NCBI GenBank assembly: GCA_020055645.1
Contig: CM034546.1
Span: forward strand, 33,046,001-33,110,000
DNA length: 64,000 bases
Direction of reading: 5' to 3'
Origin: Tomocerus qinae
Lineage: Eukaryota; Arthropoda; Collembola; Entomobryomorpha; Tomoceridae
This document shows, one piece after another, positions 41,955 to 52,312 of the stretch (position 1 is its first letter; the number at the start of each line of letters is the position of its first letter). Under the pieces are notes generated by a model. That model had not been told where the DNA came from, made no database searches, and saw only the letters and a list, made by a program, of their open reading frames with translations. A program made the translations under genes and the position numbers.

Positions 41955-42300
41955 ATTTGTGCAAGAACATACCACATTCACATGTAACTTTAATAACTTT
42001 AATTACCTTTCAATATACATTTTTATAATCAAGTTATTTTACATTTATATTAATTGTGTACCAAGTTGTACTGGTTCAACAACCACACCCGACTACTGAT
42101 GTCATAATTAGGTATACATATTGGTATAAATACTAGAGCCGTTCCGTTCATTAGACACGGACGAACGGAGTAGTAATAACAATACCAGTTATTATGTAGT
42201 TACTGTAACTCTCGGTTGCTCTCCGCAACCTCCCCTCTTCTACACATCTTTGATTTCTTCATTTAATAAACATTCATTTAAATATTATCAAGTGTCCCAC
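41955..42300 (+). repeat. LTR family X, solo LTR copy C
   Basis: Starts TTTGTGCAAGAACATACCAC. Contains TTGTACTGGTTCAACAACCA, TGTCATAATTAGGTA, TATAAATACT (promoter), the ACACGGACGAACGG motif, CTCTCCGCAACCTCCCCTCTTC and TTTAATAAACATTC (poly(A)). This promoter then poly(A) order is that of an LTR. No internal region is attached. Confidence 0.7.
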
Positions 42301-42545
42301 ATACCAAGTGTCCCACAAGTGTCATCAATGTGAAAAAATCAACATCCAAATGGAAACGGAACCAAGTCACTTAAATATGTAAATATTATGTGCATGCAAT
42401 AATTAATGTGAACTCTAGTCTAATTTATTCTAGGATGATAAAATTTACTGCGGATTGTGCGAGAACATGGCACATTTAATTATCATTTATTGTAACACGT
42501 ATAATTAGAGGATTATGATTAAGATTGTATTGTATAATTTTAGAT

Positions 42546-42900
42546 AGTGTGCAAGAACATAGCACACATCCAATTATCTTTAATTGTAATACAAAATGTA
42601 CTCATTTTTATTAACACCTTAATTTATATATAGATTAAATTGTACCTATAATTCCAGTTGTGGTCTGACAACCACACCCTGTCAACTATCGTCATAGGTA
42701 GGTACTTAATCTAATATAAATACTCTACCCTGCTGTCCATACGACACGGGCGGAGAGTGGAGTAACACCAATCCATTATACAATGTAACTATTGTAATCT
42801 TGGTTGCTCTCCGCAACCCCCCCTCTTCAAACCTCTTACTTTTATCTTAAATAAATCCACTAAATCAAAATTACTACTTTTCGATTACATTCATTCTGCA
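42546..42900 (+). repeat. LTR family X, solo LTR copy D
   Basis: Starts TAGTGTGCAAGAACATAGCA. Same block order as copy C, including TATAAATACT, ACACGGGCGG, TCTCCGCAACC and AAATAAATCCAC. A related start (GTGCGAGAACATGGCACA) just upstream at 42456 suggests a further nested fragment. Confidence 0.7.
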
Positions 42901-43099
42901 CCGTAATAAAATCTATTACAATAGTAAGATAATGTAATGTAATCAGATTTGGTAATGATAAACTACTATCTAATAATTACGTACCGTTACTGTTCTCCTT
43001 TTACTTTAGAATGTAGTTTTATTTAGAACGAAATGATTATTATAAATAGAGGTACGATAAGACTATAATCGGTTCAGTTGACGGGACTGATTACATTTA

Positions 43100-43440
43100 C
43101 ACGGTACATTTTTATTAACTACTTAATTATCATATAGATTGAATTAATAGTTGTGGTCCAATAACCACACTCTGTCTATTAACGTCAGAAGTAGGTACTC
43201 AATCTATATAAATACTCTACCCTCCTGTCCAGTGGACAGGGACGGAGAAGGAAGTAATAGTATAACCATTTCTTACAATGTAACCATTGTAATTTTGGTT
43301 ACTCTTCGCAACTCCCTCATTTATTCAACATCCTTACCTTGATTTTTAAAAAATCATTAAAATACAAATTACTATTCTGCGATCATTTGCACCTGTAATC
43401 TACCCATTACAGCATTATGCAATAAAATATAATTGACGTA
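43100..43440 (+). repeat. LTR family X, solo LTR copy E
   Basis: GTTGTGGTCCAATAACCACAC, GAAGTAGGTACTCAATC, TATAAATACT and the CTCTTCGCAACTCCC block; end less clear. Confidence 0.65.
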
Positions 43441-43689
43441 AAATATTATTAAAATATAAAACTAATCACTAATCAGATAAGATAAAAATTAATACGAAAA
43501 TATTTTTAATATGGGGTATTAGTAGAAATAATAAAGACCACGTTAAAATCCATATTCATTTGTTTACGAACAAGACCCCGAACAATTAGCACGATTAATA
43601 GCACAAAAGCAAGAATATTTAGATACATCACATCAACCTCAACTACTGTAATTGTTGTAATCAACTGTAATCCCATACTTTGACAATAA

Positions 43690-44815
43690 ATGGAGATTTA
43701 CGTCCACAGTTGGTAATATTATCATTAAGCAATATTTATTATGTAAGTAGTTTGTAATAGGACGGAATAATCTATTTGTAATACGTAATATGTAATTTAT
43801 ATTTAGGTACACAGCATTACCTAATAGTAACTATATGTACCTTTATTCAGATGAAGACCTGCAACTTTTCTATTACATAATCTTATGTGGGAAATTACTA
43901 TGTAGACTTACTATCACTATTTAATGAGGTTATATTTTTATATAAATAGAAGTAATTTTGACCTAAATAAAATAGTTTCAAAGGAATATTCTATTTGTGT
44001 ATTATTCTTTATTTGCTCTCATACATCAAGACTTAGTATTTCTAGATGACGAAAAGTATAGGCGTCCAAATTAGCTCCCCTAACGACTGAAACATGTTGT
44101 CCGTCACTTTTTTCGGGCCCCGCAGGTTCGCATTATATTCCAGGTATACTGCCCCGAGGAACACATTTCTTAGTATTAAATAACTTATTAAGACACCGAC
44201 GGGTTTTTACATGTAAGCCAAATTAAAATCTCAGTCAGTAAAGTGAACTTGTGCACAGTTACTGTACATACTTCACCATTAAGTAAATAAAAACTGTCTT
44301 ATCAGCAAGGTGAAGTGCAACACTGATAGCATAACTCGAGAACCAGTTTAGTTACGCTACGGTGAACAACAGCAGTGTGAGTGAATTGAATGAGTGCCGA
44401 CCAGAGCAAAAAATAAGCCTATAGCAAAGAGACAAGAGCAAGCAACTGAACTTCTCTTTCATTTTATTTTCCTTCACTCACAACCCCACATTTGTACTTT
44501 TAGAGCAGACGAATTTATGAATTTCTATTTCATAGTGATGAACCTTATTATGCAAAAAACATTAGATCAGGTACCAAGATTCAGAATATAGCTGTTGTGA
44601 CTGTATTATCTAGAATCTAAAGGGTAGGGCTCAGGACATTTTAAAACAAGGAACTTTAACTTCATTTGACGACCACGCCCTAATAGGCCCACCCAGAATT
44701 TTTGACTAATTTTCGCGTAAAGGACTTCACACAGGGATATCGGTAGAGAAAATTTCCGAAAGTCCAACTTTAAAATCCGTAGTATCAGACCTCGGATATT
44801 TAAAATAACAATAAA
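43690..44815 (+). mobile_element. Decayed LTR and leader of a second BEL element of the same family
   Basis: TTCTATTTGTGTATTATTCTTTATTTGCTCTCA, TATAGGCGTCCAAATTAGCTCCCCTAA and the following 700 bases (TATACTGCCCCGAGGA, CAGTGTGAGTGAATTG, ATATCGGTAGAGAA) match 28550-29430 with many changes. It has no gag or pol, so it is an old truncated copy rather than a solo LTR. Confidence 0.75.
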
Positions 44816-44819
44816 GAAA

Positions 44820-45080
44820 AAAAATTCTCCTATTACCCAGATAGATGGCGATTTGAGGGAAATTGAAAACTCCATAGCTACTTACAATCCTCCTGACATA
44901 CATAAGAGGAGACAATTAATCGAGTGGCTTTAGGTGGAGGTCATTCGCCACCTTTTCTTGGTTATGACCAAGTTATGAGGATACGGTAGAGAGAGTGGGC
45001 AGTGATTTGCCTGACTCTAAAAGAAGTCAGAAAAAGATGGGAGGCAAAAAGTGTCGGAGTAAATTCCAGCTCCTTTAATA
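44820..45080 (+). pseudogene. Broken ORF fragment, unassigned
   Basis: Successive frames read DGDLREIENSIATYNPPDIH, LGGGHSPPFLGYDQVMR and DLPDSKRSQKKMGGKK with stops and shifts between. The composition looks coding and of mobile-element origin. It directly follows the decayed BEL leader but does not resemble the zinc-ribbon ORF or gag of the intact element. Confidence 0.35.
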
Positions 45081-45964
45081 ACTGATAAATTTGTTTATCA
45101 TATAGGATAAATTTTTAATTAATTTATTTTATTTAAAAAATATATATTGTTAAAACGGGTAAAATCAGATGTAAAATATGAATTCATTCATTATTATTTT
45201 GTAGTCAGTTGTGTACGGACAAGCATAGCGTACTAATAAACTCCTTCTAGATTACCTTATAAAGCTCTATATTTCCTTCTCTCTAAAATCAATATGCTGT
45301 CATCCATTTATTTCGTTGCATCATAACATCTATACATAGTTTGAGAGCATCGTTACTACTCATTTTGATGTAAATAAAAAATTGTTGATTGTAAAAATCC
45401 TTTCCTTTATTTAATTGGAACCTGCTTTCGTATAAATTAATAATGCAGGTGCGTAATCTGAAGCATCTTATTTACTAGAAATAAATATCATTTATGGCAA
45501 TCAAATGTCTTATATTAAAACTGACAAAAGACAAACTGAAACTGAACAACATGACAACACTATGCATGCAAAAAGATGTAAGTAAATGTTAGTGAGTGTA
45601 ATAAGCAATTATTAATACAATTTCTATCTTTATTCTACTAGTCGATGTTATTAATATATTAGTCAAATGTACATGTATGTACATTTGAATATGTAACATT
45701 ACAATGTAATTTTCCTGTAAAAATCTTTTGTTCATAAAACAATGTAGTGAGGAACGCCGCGTGTTATTTTCAAAGCTCTTAACAATGAACACAAAGTGTC
45801 AGAACACACTATTGCCCCTGCTGTAATAACACTTTCAGTAATTAAATTAATAATAATTTAAAAGGGAAGTGAGGAGGGTTTACCTTCGAGTGTTGGTTGA
45901 AACAACAAAAATGTATGAGTTCCTTTTAAATGTTTTAATATTTTAGCCCAATCGATGTTATCAT
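45081..45964. other. Non-coding spacer
   Basis: No supported gene. A 67-codon minus ORF at 45589-45792 shows no domain. Confidence 0.5.
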
Positions 45965-46232
45965 CAATGGAGGGGAACGTGAGATAAACAATACGAATTT
46001 AAAAATAAAGTTGCCAATGGGAACAGTTGGGTAGTTAAAATCAAGTTTGGGGTTGGCAAGCTATCATAGATTGTATGTCCTTGGTGGGGTCATCGACGAA
46101 GACTACATTGGACACATCAAAATAATATTGCAAAATAGTTCTAACATAAGATATAAAATTTGTAAAGGTGATAAGATCGCTCAATTATTTACCTATTGTA
46201 TCGATCATTATCTATTGAGCAACAACATTTAG
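45965..46232 (+). pseudogene. dUTPase fragment (motifs 2-4)
   Basis: dUTPase hydrolyses dUTP to dUMP and pyrophosphate. The frame carries LKIKLPMGTVG then an in-frame TAG, SLGLAS (motif 2, normally with Arg/Ser before GLA), GGVIDEDYIGHIKIIL (motif 3, with the catalytic Asp of IDEDY) and CKGDKIAQL (motif 4). Motif 1 is missing upstream, although a splice-acceptor-like TTTTAATATTTTAG precedes the fragment. The stop, and K-S-S in place of the R-S-G type loop, indicate a dead copy. It could stem from a cellular gene or a viral or mobile-element dUTPase. Confidence 0.75.
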
Positions 46233-46234
46233 TT

Positions 46235-46740
46235 ATAAGGCAACTTTAATTAATAACTTTAATTACCTTTTAATGTACATTTTTATAATTAATTCAATTT
46301 ACACATAATTTGGATATAGAATAGAGTAATATAGAGTGTTTATTGCGTTTCCAGAGCGAACTCGTTGCTCTTTTTTGGGTCGCTTAATTTATTTTGAATT
46401 TTGTCATTATATTCTTTTGATTTAGTCTTACATAGCTTTTGAAAATTAGACTTTCCATTGGCACAGTTGTTCTGAGATGATGCTAAAGTCGCACCGACGG
46501 CATTCTCTCTTTAGTTTACTGTATTCAGTTTTGGCTAATTGAGAGTCCTTATCCCACCAGAATTGGATATACCTTTTTAAGTTGTACTAGTTTAACAACT
46601 ACACCGACCATTGATGTCGTTGAAGTAGATATCCACATTATCATCATTATCATAATCCAGCAGGTCTCCGCAACCTCACTCTTCTAAACACCTTTGTTAC
46701 TCTTCATTAAATAAATACTATTAAAATCATATCAGGCCTC
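46235..46740 (+). repeat. LTR family X, copy F, split by a later insertion
   Basis: The 5' part (TTTAATTACCTTTTAATGTACATTTTTATAAT) resembles copy C. The rest (AAGTTGTACTAGTTTAACAA, TGTCGTTGAAGTAGATATCC, GTCTCCGCAACCTCAC, ATTAAATAAATACT) resumes after 46560. Between them lies a 242-base insertion flanked by AATTTGGATATA and AATTGGATATA. Confidence 0.65.
46319..46560 (-). mobile_element. Non-LTR retroelement fragment inserted in an LTR
   Basis: Flanked by a near-perfect 11-12-bp duplication (46307-46318 and 46561-46571). On the minus strand it begins with an open stretch WWDKDSQLAKTEYSKLKREC, which resembles the region between endonuclease and RT in LINEs. It ends CTGGAAACGCAATAAACACTC and then imperfect TCTAT repeats, the same 3' end as the SINE at 21617. 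A 5'-truncated or internally deleted LINE with a tail shared with the SINE fits. Confidence 0.55.
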
Positions 46741-47986
46741 CCTCATCCAATTATTGGCTCCCGCACAGTTGTAGAGTAAACTTGGCGGCCTCAACTCAAA
46801 TCAATTGGCAGAATCTTCCATTGTCTCAGGATTCCGTCTGGGAAAGCTAAAATACTAACGACCAACCGTCAACTCCTATCTAAAAATTCCTACAATAAGA
46901 AAATTAGAAACGAAGAACCAGCCACCTTTTTTCAAGAGTCTTCTGCACCTTATACATCAGAAGACCACTACCTCCCTAAGTAAGCAGATCTGAACCCGTC
47001 CGTCAAGTACATCAACATGTCAAAACCGACAGATGACAAAGTGGCCGATCTACTAAAAGTAACTTCGTACTGTGAGAAATCTAATTACAATCAACAATAT
47101 TTTCTCCACCTGACCCAGTAGAAATTATCTTTTTAATTAAGAAAATAATTGAGAAATTATACACAAGAAGTAGTTTACCCTAATTCAAACTTTTTAACAA
47201 AATAAGTCTAAGAACTTTGCCTGAAGAGAGAATCAGTTATTCTCTGAACTCTTTACATCTTAGAACTCTCTCTCTAAACGCTCGCTAGCTCACACAAATT
47301 CACTTACGATTGACTCACTCTTTAAAATTTTTTGATACAATTTCACATTAAAAGGCACAAATTAAAACATGATTCCTACCTTTCGAGCAAACACGATTCA
47401 AGGAATCACTGTCCATACGGACAAACTCCTACGTTACACTATGTGGTGGAATCTCAATCACATAGAGTTTGTCCAAATTTGTATCATCGATGACAATTCC
47501 CTTTGCTCGTTTATAACATCAAATTCATTATGAATACATAGTATCGAACTTATTCATTAAAGTTATATGACAAGTTGTTTAATCAAAGCTAAGCAGTTCT
47601 CAGTTTTATCGTTTATCGCTTAATTGAATAGTAAATAGTCTATAAAATAGTAAATAGTCTGAGTCTATAAAAATTAAACATGCTCACCTCATGTTTAAAA
47701 TAATTTGGAAAATTTAAATATAAATAAGTGCTGAGCAATTAATATACTCATTGATCTAACTGATGTAATATACTATGTGTAGTTTAAACATATGGAGATC
47801 GGGAAGTTGTGCGAGTCTGCTTTCAGTAGACGATAGTAAGTGGGGAACATATAATTGGACTTGGTAATTATTTATTTTTTATTTTTTTAAACTTATTAAC
47901 GTTGTAGTTTGATAAACGAAATTTAATAAATATTTTAGTAGCCAATTTGTCATTCTTCTTATGCAAGGTGCTAAAGAAAAAATTAG
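46741..47986. other. Non-coding spacer
   Basis: No supported gene. A short direct duplication TATAAAATAGTAAATAGTCT occurs near 47640. Confidence 0.5.
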
Positions 47987-48192
47987 TACTGGAATAAAAA
48001 TGGAATTGCCTCTGGCTCAATAGGTTTATTATATTCCAACCCAATTTTGGCAGCCAATCAAGGAAGTTATGTTGTACCCCAAACAATATCCCCAAACAAT
48101 AATAATTACGCTTCAAAAATTCTCTTGAAAAAAAGGGATTCCCTCTCTCAAAAGAGTCATCTGCTGCGGCAGGGTATGACATAAGAAGGTAG
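47987..48192 (+). pseudogene. ORF scrap ending in a dUTPase motif-1-like sequence
   Basis: One frame reads YWNKNGIASGSIGLLYSNP... SYVVPQTISPNNNNYASK to about 48130. A neighbouring frame ends FPLSKESSAAAGYDIRR then TAG, where AAAGYDIR is the usual first motif of dUTPase. It may therefore be the junction of an unknown upstream domain and a dUTPase. The antisense ORF of 104 codons across it is a shadow. No more of the enzyme follows. Confidence 0.4.
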
Positions 48193-48193
48193 T

Positions 48194-48246
48194 AATAAAT
48201 GATCCAAATTTCATTTTTTAATTTGGTGTTATTTTAGCACTCTTTT
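48194..48246 (+). repeat. Direct repeat of about 50 bp (copy 1; copy 2 at 48546-48596)
   Basis: AATAAATGATCCAAATTTCATTTTTTAATTTGGTG and ATTTTAGCACTCTT are the same in both copies, 350 bases apart. The inner part pairs with itself (CCAAATT...AATTTGG). Confidence 0.8.
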
Positions 48247-48596
48247 TTATCATTCAAAAATAAACAGGTGACAGCCGTGAAAGTAAACGGAATAAAAATA
48301 TATTTGATTGATTTTCGACTTAAAATTATGAATATTGGCATTCCTGGTTTGTTTATTTAATTGGAATTTAATTATGTAAATTAATATTTTAAATCACAAC
48401 GGCAGTTTGACAAAGTATCTGACGAAACCGGTTACTGCTCAAAACCAAATTATAAAATAAAATTATTGGCAAATATTCTAAGGAGTTGGAGTTGATTTTT
48501 CATCCTTGCATCAAAATATCATAAAAATACTAAGGATATCTTGCAAATAAATGATCCAAATTTCATTTTTTAATTTGGTGATATTTTAGCACTCTT

Positions 48597-49324
48597 GTTT
48601 ACCTTTTTTTCTTGTTAGCCCTGCACACTTTATACTCCAAAGGTAAAGGATACTTCCAAGATGATGATGAAGTCGGACAAGATTGTAGTTCTCCATACTG
48701 AATTATATTTATATTCCTCGGATTATGGAGGAAATTTCCTTTCCTTTATTCTCAGCGACAATTGTAAACCTCTCCATCCGTAACATCAATAGATTTTTCA
48801 CTTCAAGACTATATAGAAATATTTATGAAACAAAAGTGATAATAAAAAAAGTTTCAACTTATGTGTTTGTATCTATAAACGGATTAATTTCGAAGTCGTC
48901 ATGAATAGAAAGACAAGCAACATTATAGCTGGTGAAGATTAAAATTATTAACATTCGTGTAACTGATAATAATTGTAAAACCGTCATAAAATCCATTTAT
49001 ATTTCGTGATAGCATTTACTTATTATCATTTTTAAATGCCGAATCTCATATACAATATCAAATCATAATTTAGTTTTAGGCGAAAGTTTATTTATTTATA
49101 TTAAGGAATAAGTGACAGACTGATTCATATGTAGGATGTATTACGATTTTTAAATAGGTTGGTTAATGTGGTTTCCTTTTTGCTAATTTTGAATGTTACC
49201 TTTCCTGACATTATGTTTGGTGAAACAGTGCGAGCTGTAGCTGTGATTGTTTTTACTTATCATGTGTCTTTATATAATCAAGTCACGAATAAAATAAAAA
49301 ACAAAAGGTGTATATAAAGTACCA
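48597..49324. other. Non-coding spacer
   Basis: AT-rich, no supported ORF. Confidence 0.5.
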
Positions 49325-49562
49325 GCTCTTAGCCTCTGGATATGGCACTGATTATCACATGCGATAATCTGATCTCTATCACAGATGAGTTGGAGTAACA
49401 TGTGAATAAGGACTAATAACATATATACATTTTCATAACGAATATTTCATTTCGAGCACCACAACATCAGTGCCATACCCCAAAGGGCTGACACTTCATA
49501 TACACCAGGGCACTAGGAATCGAAGTCCTAACACAAGGCTACTAGCCGGACCTGTGTGCCCA
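49325..49562 (-). mobile_element. tRNA-derived SINE copy, minus strand
   Basis: Read on the minus strand: GGCACACAGGTCCGGCTAGTAGC (A-box region) and GGACTTCGATTCCTA (B box, close to GGTTCGANTCC), then the shared body GTATGGCACTGATGTTGTGGTGCTCG and a second GATATGG-like block. It lacks the A/T-rich tail. The best preserved tRNA-like head in the window. Confidence 0.7.
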
Positions 49563-49689
49563 TGAGACAAGTGAAAAAAAAACTATTACTTATACTAACC
49601 AACCAAAAGTCATTCATAAAAAGCTTTAATCTATATAGCGCCACAGAGCGCCTAAGTTGCAATCCAGTAATTAAGAGATCGGTTACTAC

Positions 49690-50201
49690 CGTTATAGGAT
49701 CCAATATTTAGTGAACCTTAACTATTCATACAGGTTAAAGTACCGTAAGATTAGTATATAAGCAAATCCATTTGTATTCTACAAATCAGTTTACTCTGTA
49801 TATTCAGCGTATTGTTATACTCACTCCTTCTAGTTAATTAATAAAGACTCTTCTCTCTCTTAACCATTTGCCACAACCCCAAGTTATTCTTGAATTACAT
49901 TCATAATTCATAATCCGGCTGTAAATATTATTCCCGTTGTTTTCACATAATTAGAGACATATTAACCACCGAGGTGCGTTACTCGACAAATTCTGAAGGT
50001 TTCACTCCAAAAGGAAGAATGGAACCAAATGCTCAATATTTGTTTTGTGAGTTTTTATTTTTTAAAACTTTGATTAGAATTAGTATTTCTATTTATATAT
50101 TAGTATTTTCTGAAACGAAATTTATTATATGTATTATTGTTCTTTTTCCAGACGACAACCTCGCGCTACATCAAATGAATGAAGATGAGAGCAAAATGTA
50201 A
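49690..50201 (+). pseudogene. LTR-like segment followed by a two-exon ORF end
   Basis: 49690-49870 has TATATAAGC and, about 100 bases on, TTAATAAAGACTCTTCTCTC, in the order of an LTR. From about 49970 a frame reads RYSTNSEGFTPKGRMEPNAQ, then a GTGAGT donor (50047) and a TTTTTCCAG acceptor (50151) leading to DNLALHQMNEDESKM and a stop at 50201. The two parts join in frame. It looks like a broken element gene; no homology recognised. Confidence 0.35.
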
Positions 50202-50202
50202 T

Positions 50203-50611
50203 AATGAGAAGTGGATCTTCCACTGGCATAGAGGCATCAATTGAAAGGGTTGCCAGTGGAAGGGATGACATTATTACTCAAAAGATATTTACCATAGATC
50301 CAGCTTTAACTCACATAGATTTTATTAGATGAAGAAACAAAATATAACCCATAAAAGAGTCCAAATTTGGGGAGTATACAGAACAGTGTATTAACCTCAA
50401 TCACACTGAGGCAATACAAATGTATATTTTGCTTGAATCAAGCTCTAATAGAATGCCAAAAAGGCTTAATAAGTCCATTTACGATAAGGTTAGAATGCCT
50501 CACGATAATGAAGTAAGGGCTTTTGCAAAAACTACATTTTATAATATACAGAAAGCTACAGAACAGATGGAACATAAGAAAATCATAAGAAAATCATCGG
50601 GTCTTTTATAA
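50203..50611 (+). pseudogene. ORF with two internal stops, unassigned
   Basis: ATG at 50203 (MRSGSSTGIEASIERVASGR). The same frame stops at 50329 (TGA) and once more shortly after, then is open to 50611 (ESSSNRMPKRLNKSIYDKVR...). About 135 codons would result without the stops. The composition is like a real protein, helical and charged. Its place directly after the preceding ORF end suggests one element. Function unknown. Confidence 0.4.
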
Positions 50612-51567
50612 ACCTTGTATATCAATTTTATTTTCCCAGATAAATTATTGGGCACTTAATTCTGAAACAAAACATTGTATTCTTCTTTCCTATGCTGTTT
50701 TATACTAATTGTTTACAGATAGTTACTTAAATTTATAGATAACTGAAAACAAGTTACAAAATAAGGTACATAATATTCCATTATTTATTTGTAAATACTT
50801 TACTTCTGATATTAATTGAATTAATAAATAAATAAAACTGTTATGTTAAGTAGCTATATATTTGCATTTCATCGTTCAATTGTATACAATGAGGACTTTA
50901 TTTGCATTTACTATCGACAAAGCAATTAATTCATATGAGAGAATGATAAAGAGCAGTGAATTCTCCAATGAAAATGTGCATAGTCCACTCTCATTAATTT
51001 TGCTAATAGCTGAATGAGTGTGTGAAACAACACTGTTTTAATCAAGTGTTTGCTGATTGCTTCTGGACTAGAACAAAAATGATTATCGAAATGCAATGCT
51101 GAATAAATGATTATTGCATAATCTGGGACTGTAGTTTGATTCGCCAGTATTCGTTCATACCGAAAGAATGTTTAAGTATATATAGACCTTTGCTTTTATA
51201 TACGAATATATACAAGAAAATCTTCGTAACGAAGAAAATTATTTATGAGAAATAATTAAACCGCTGGAACTCGGAGTTATTTATCATTTAACTATTAAAT
51301 TTTCCTTATTTTACCATATTTTTATTAGTAAAAATTAGAAACTTGGGTTGGGATTTAAAACGACGGGATTATTTAAAATAATGTCTATTTAAAAAAAGGT
51401 CGTATTGAGGGTGGGCATTGGGGTGGGTATTGTTATCGTATTGAGGGTGGGCATTAGGATGTGCACCCACCTCCCCGAAATCCAAGAAAAGGGAATTGTT
51501 TTCTGGCCTATTATATTGCCCCCTCCAAAATCGACTTTTAAATACGGTACTGATTTACATTGATGGG
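50612..51567. other. Non-coding spacer
   Basis: AT-rich, no supported gene. Near 51400 the phrase GTATTGAGGGTGGGCATT is repeated within 40 bases. Confidence 0.5.
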
Positions 51568-51572
51568 GTAAT
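51568..51572 (+). repeat. Target-site duplication GTAAT (left)
   Basis: Identical to GTAAT at 54815-54819 after the 3' LTR; 5 bp as is usual for Copia elements. Confidence 0.85.
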
Positions 51573-51924
51573 TATAGCAGGAATTTCTGCTTATAAGATT
51601 CCTTTAAAGTTATTACTCATTCATTCTACATACCTATTAACATTGTCTATATATAAAGCACTGCGTGTGCATTCCTTGTAATTACACCAAGTACGCATTC
51701 CTAATGTTAACCTATGTAGATTATTATGTTGCCTATGTCGGCGGATTTCTATTTTATGACACCCTGTTTGTGACCTTACTACTACTTGTAATAATCATTA
51801 TTAATACCTTGTCATTGGATGTCTGTATAAATACCCGACCCTTTCGTTCAATAAAGTCAGATTGATTCTTAGATAACTCTTCGAACATCTCATTAGTTCT
51901 TGGTTCCCCCCATTTCACACAACA
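51573..51924 (+). repeat. 5' LTR of the Copia element
   Basis: Starts TATAGCAGGAATTTCTGC, ends CATTTCACACAACA. TATAAATACCC followed by TTCAATAAAGTC gives promoter and poly(A) signal 20 bases apart. Confidence 0.9.
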
Positions 51925-52100
51925 CGTTCTAAGCACAATAGCTCTACACCACTACGACGAGCTGACAACCCGAGAAGACCATAGATGCACCCTTGAACAA
52001 CCGAATAATGTTTTGGCCAGACCGCAGGAGAAGTAGACTGGACACTCATCAATAGCCGCTGTAAGACGCCAGAATTTGATTGGAGAAGTCCCTGGAATTA

Positions 52101-52312
52101 CTCGTCACTAGCCGCACCTGTCCGAGGAAGCTGCGTTGCCGTTTTAACTGGAGTCTCTGGAAATCGTCACAGCTGTATCTCGTGAGAGCCTGTTGGTCGG
52201 ATTTCACTCGTCACTAGCCGCACCTGTCCGAGGAAGCTGCGTTGCCGTTTTGACTGGAGTCTTTGGAAATCGTCACAGTTGGATCCCGTGAGAGCCTGGT
52301 GGACGGATTTCA
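52101..52312 (+). repeat. 106-bp tandem duplication in the Copia leader
   Basis: CTCGTCACTAGCCGCACCTG... recurs at 52207 with six or so changes; the two units abut. Confidence 0.85.

Noticed and set aside
40390-46740. Regular spacing of similar blocks, considered as a CRISPR-like or satellite array
   Set aside because: Units are hundreds of bases long with TATA and poly(A) signals and irregular spacing: LTRs, not an array.
47868-48182. 104-codon minus-strand ORF
   Set aside because: The plus strand here carries coding-like sequence ending in the dUTPase-type motif, so the minus frame is a shadow.
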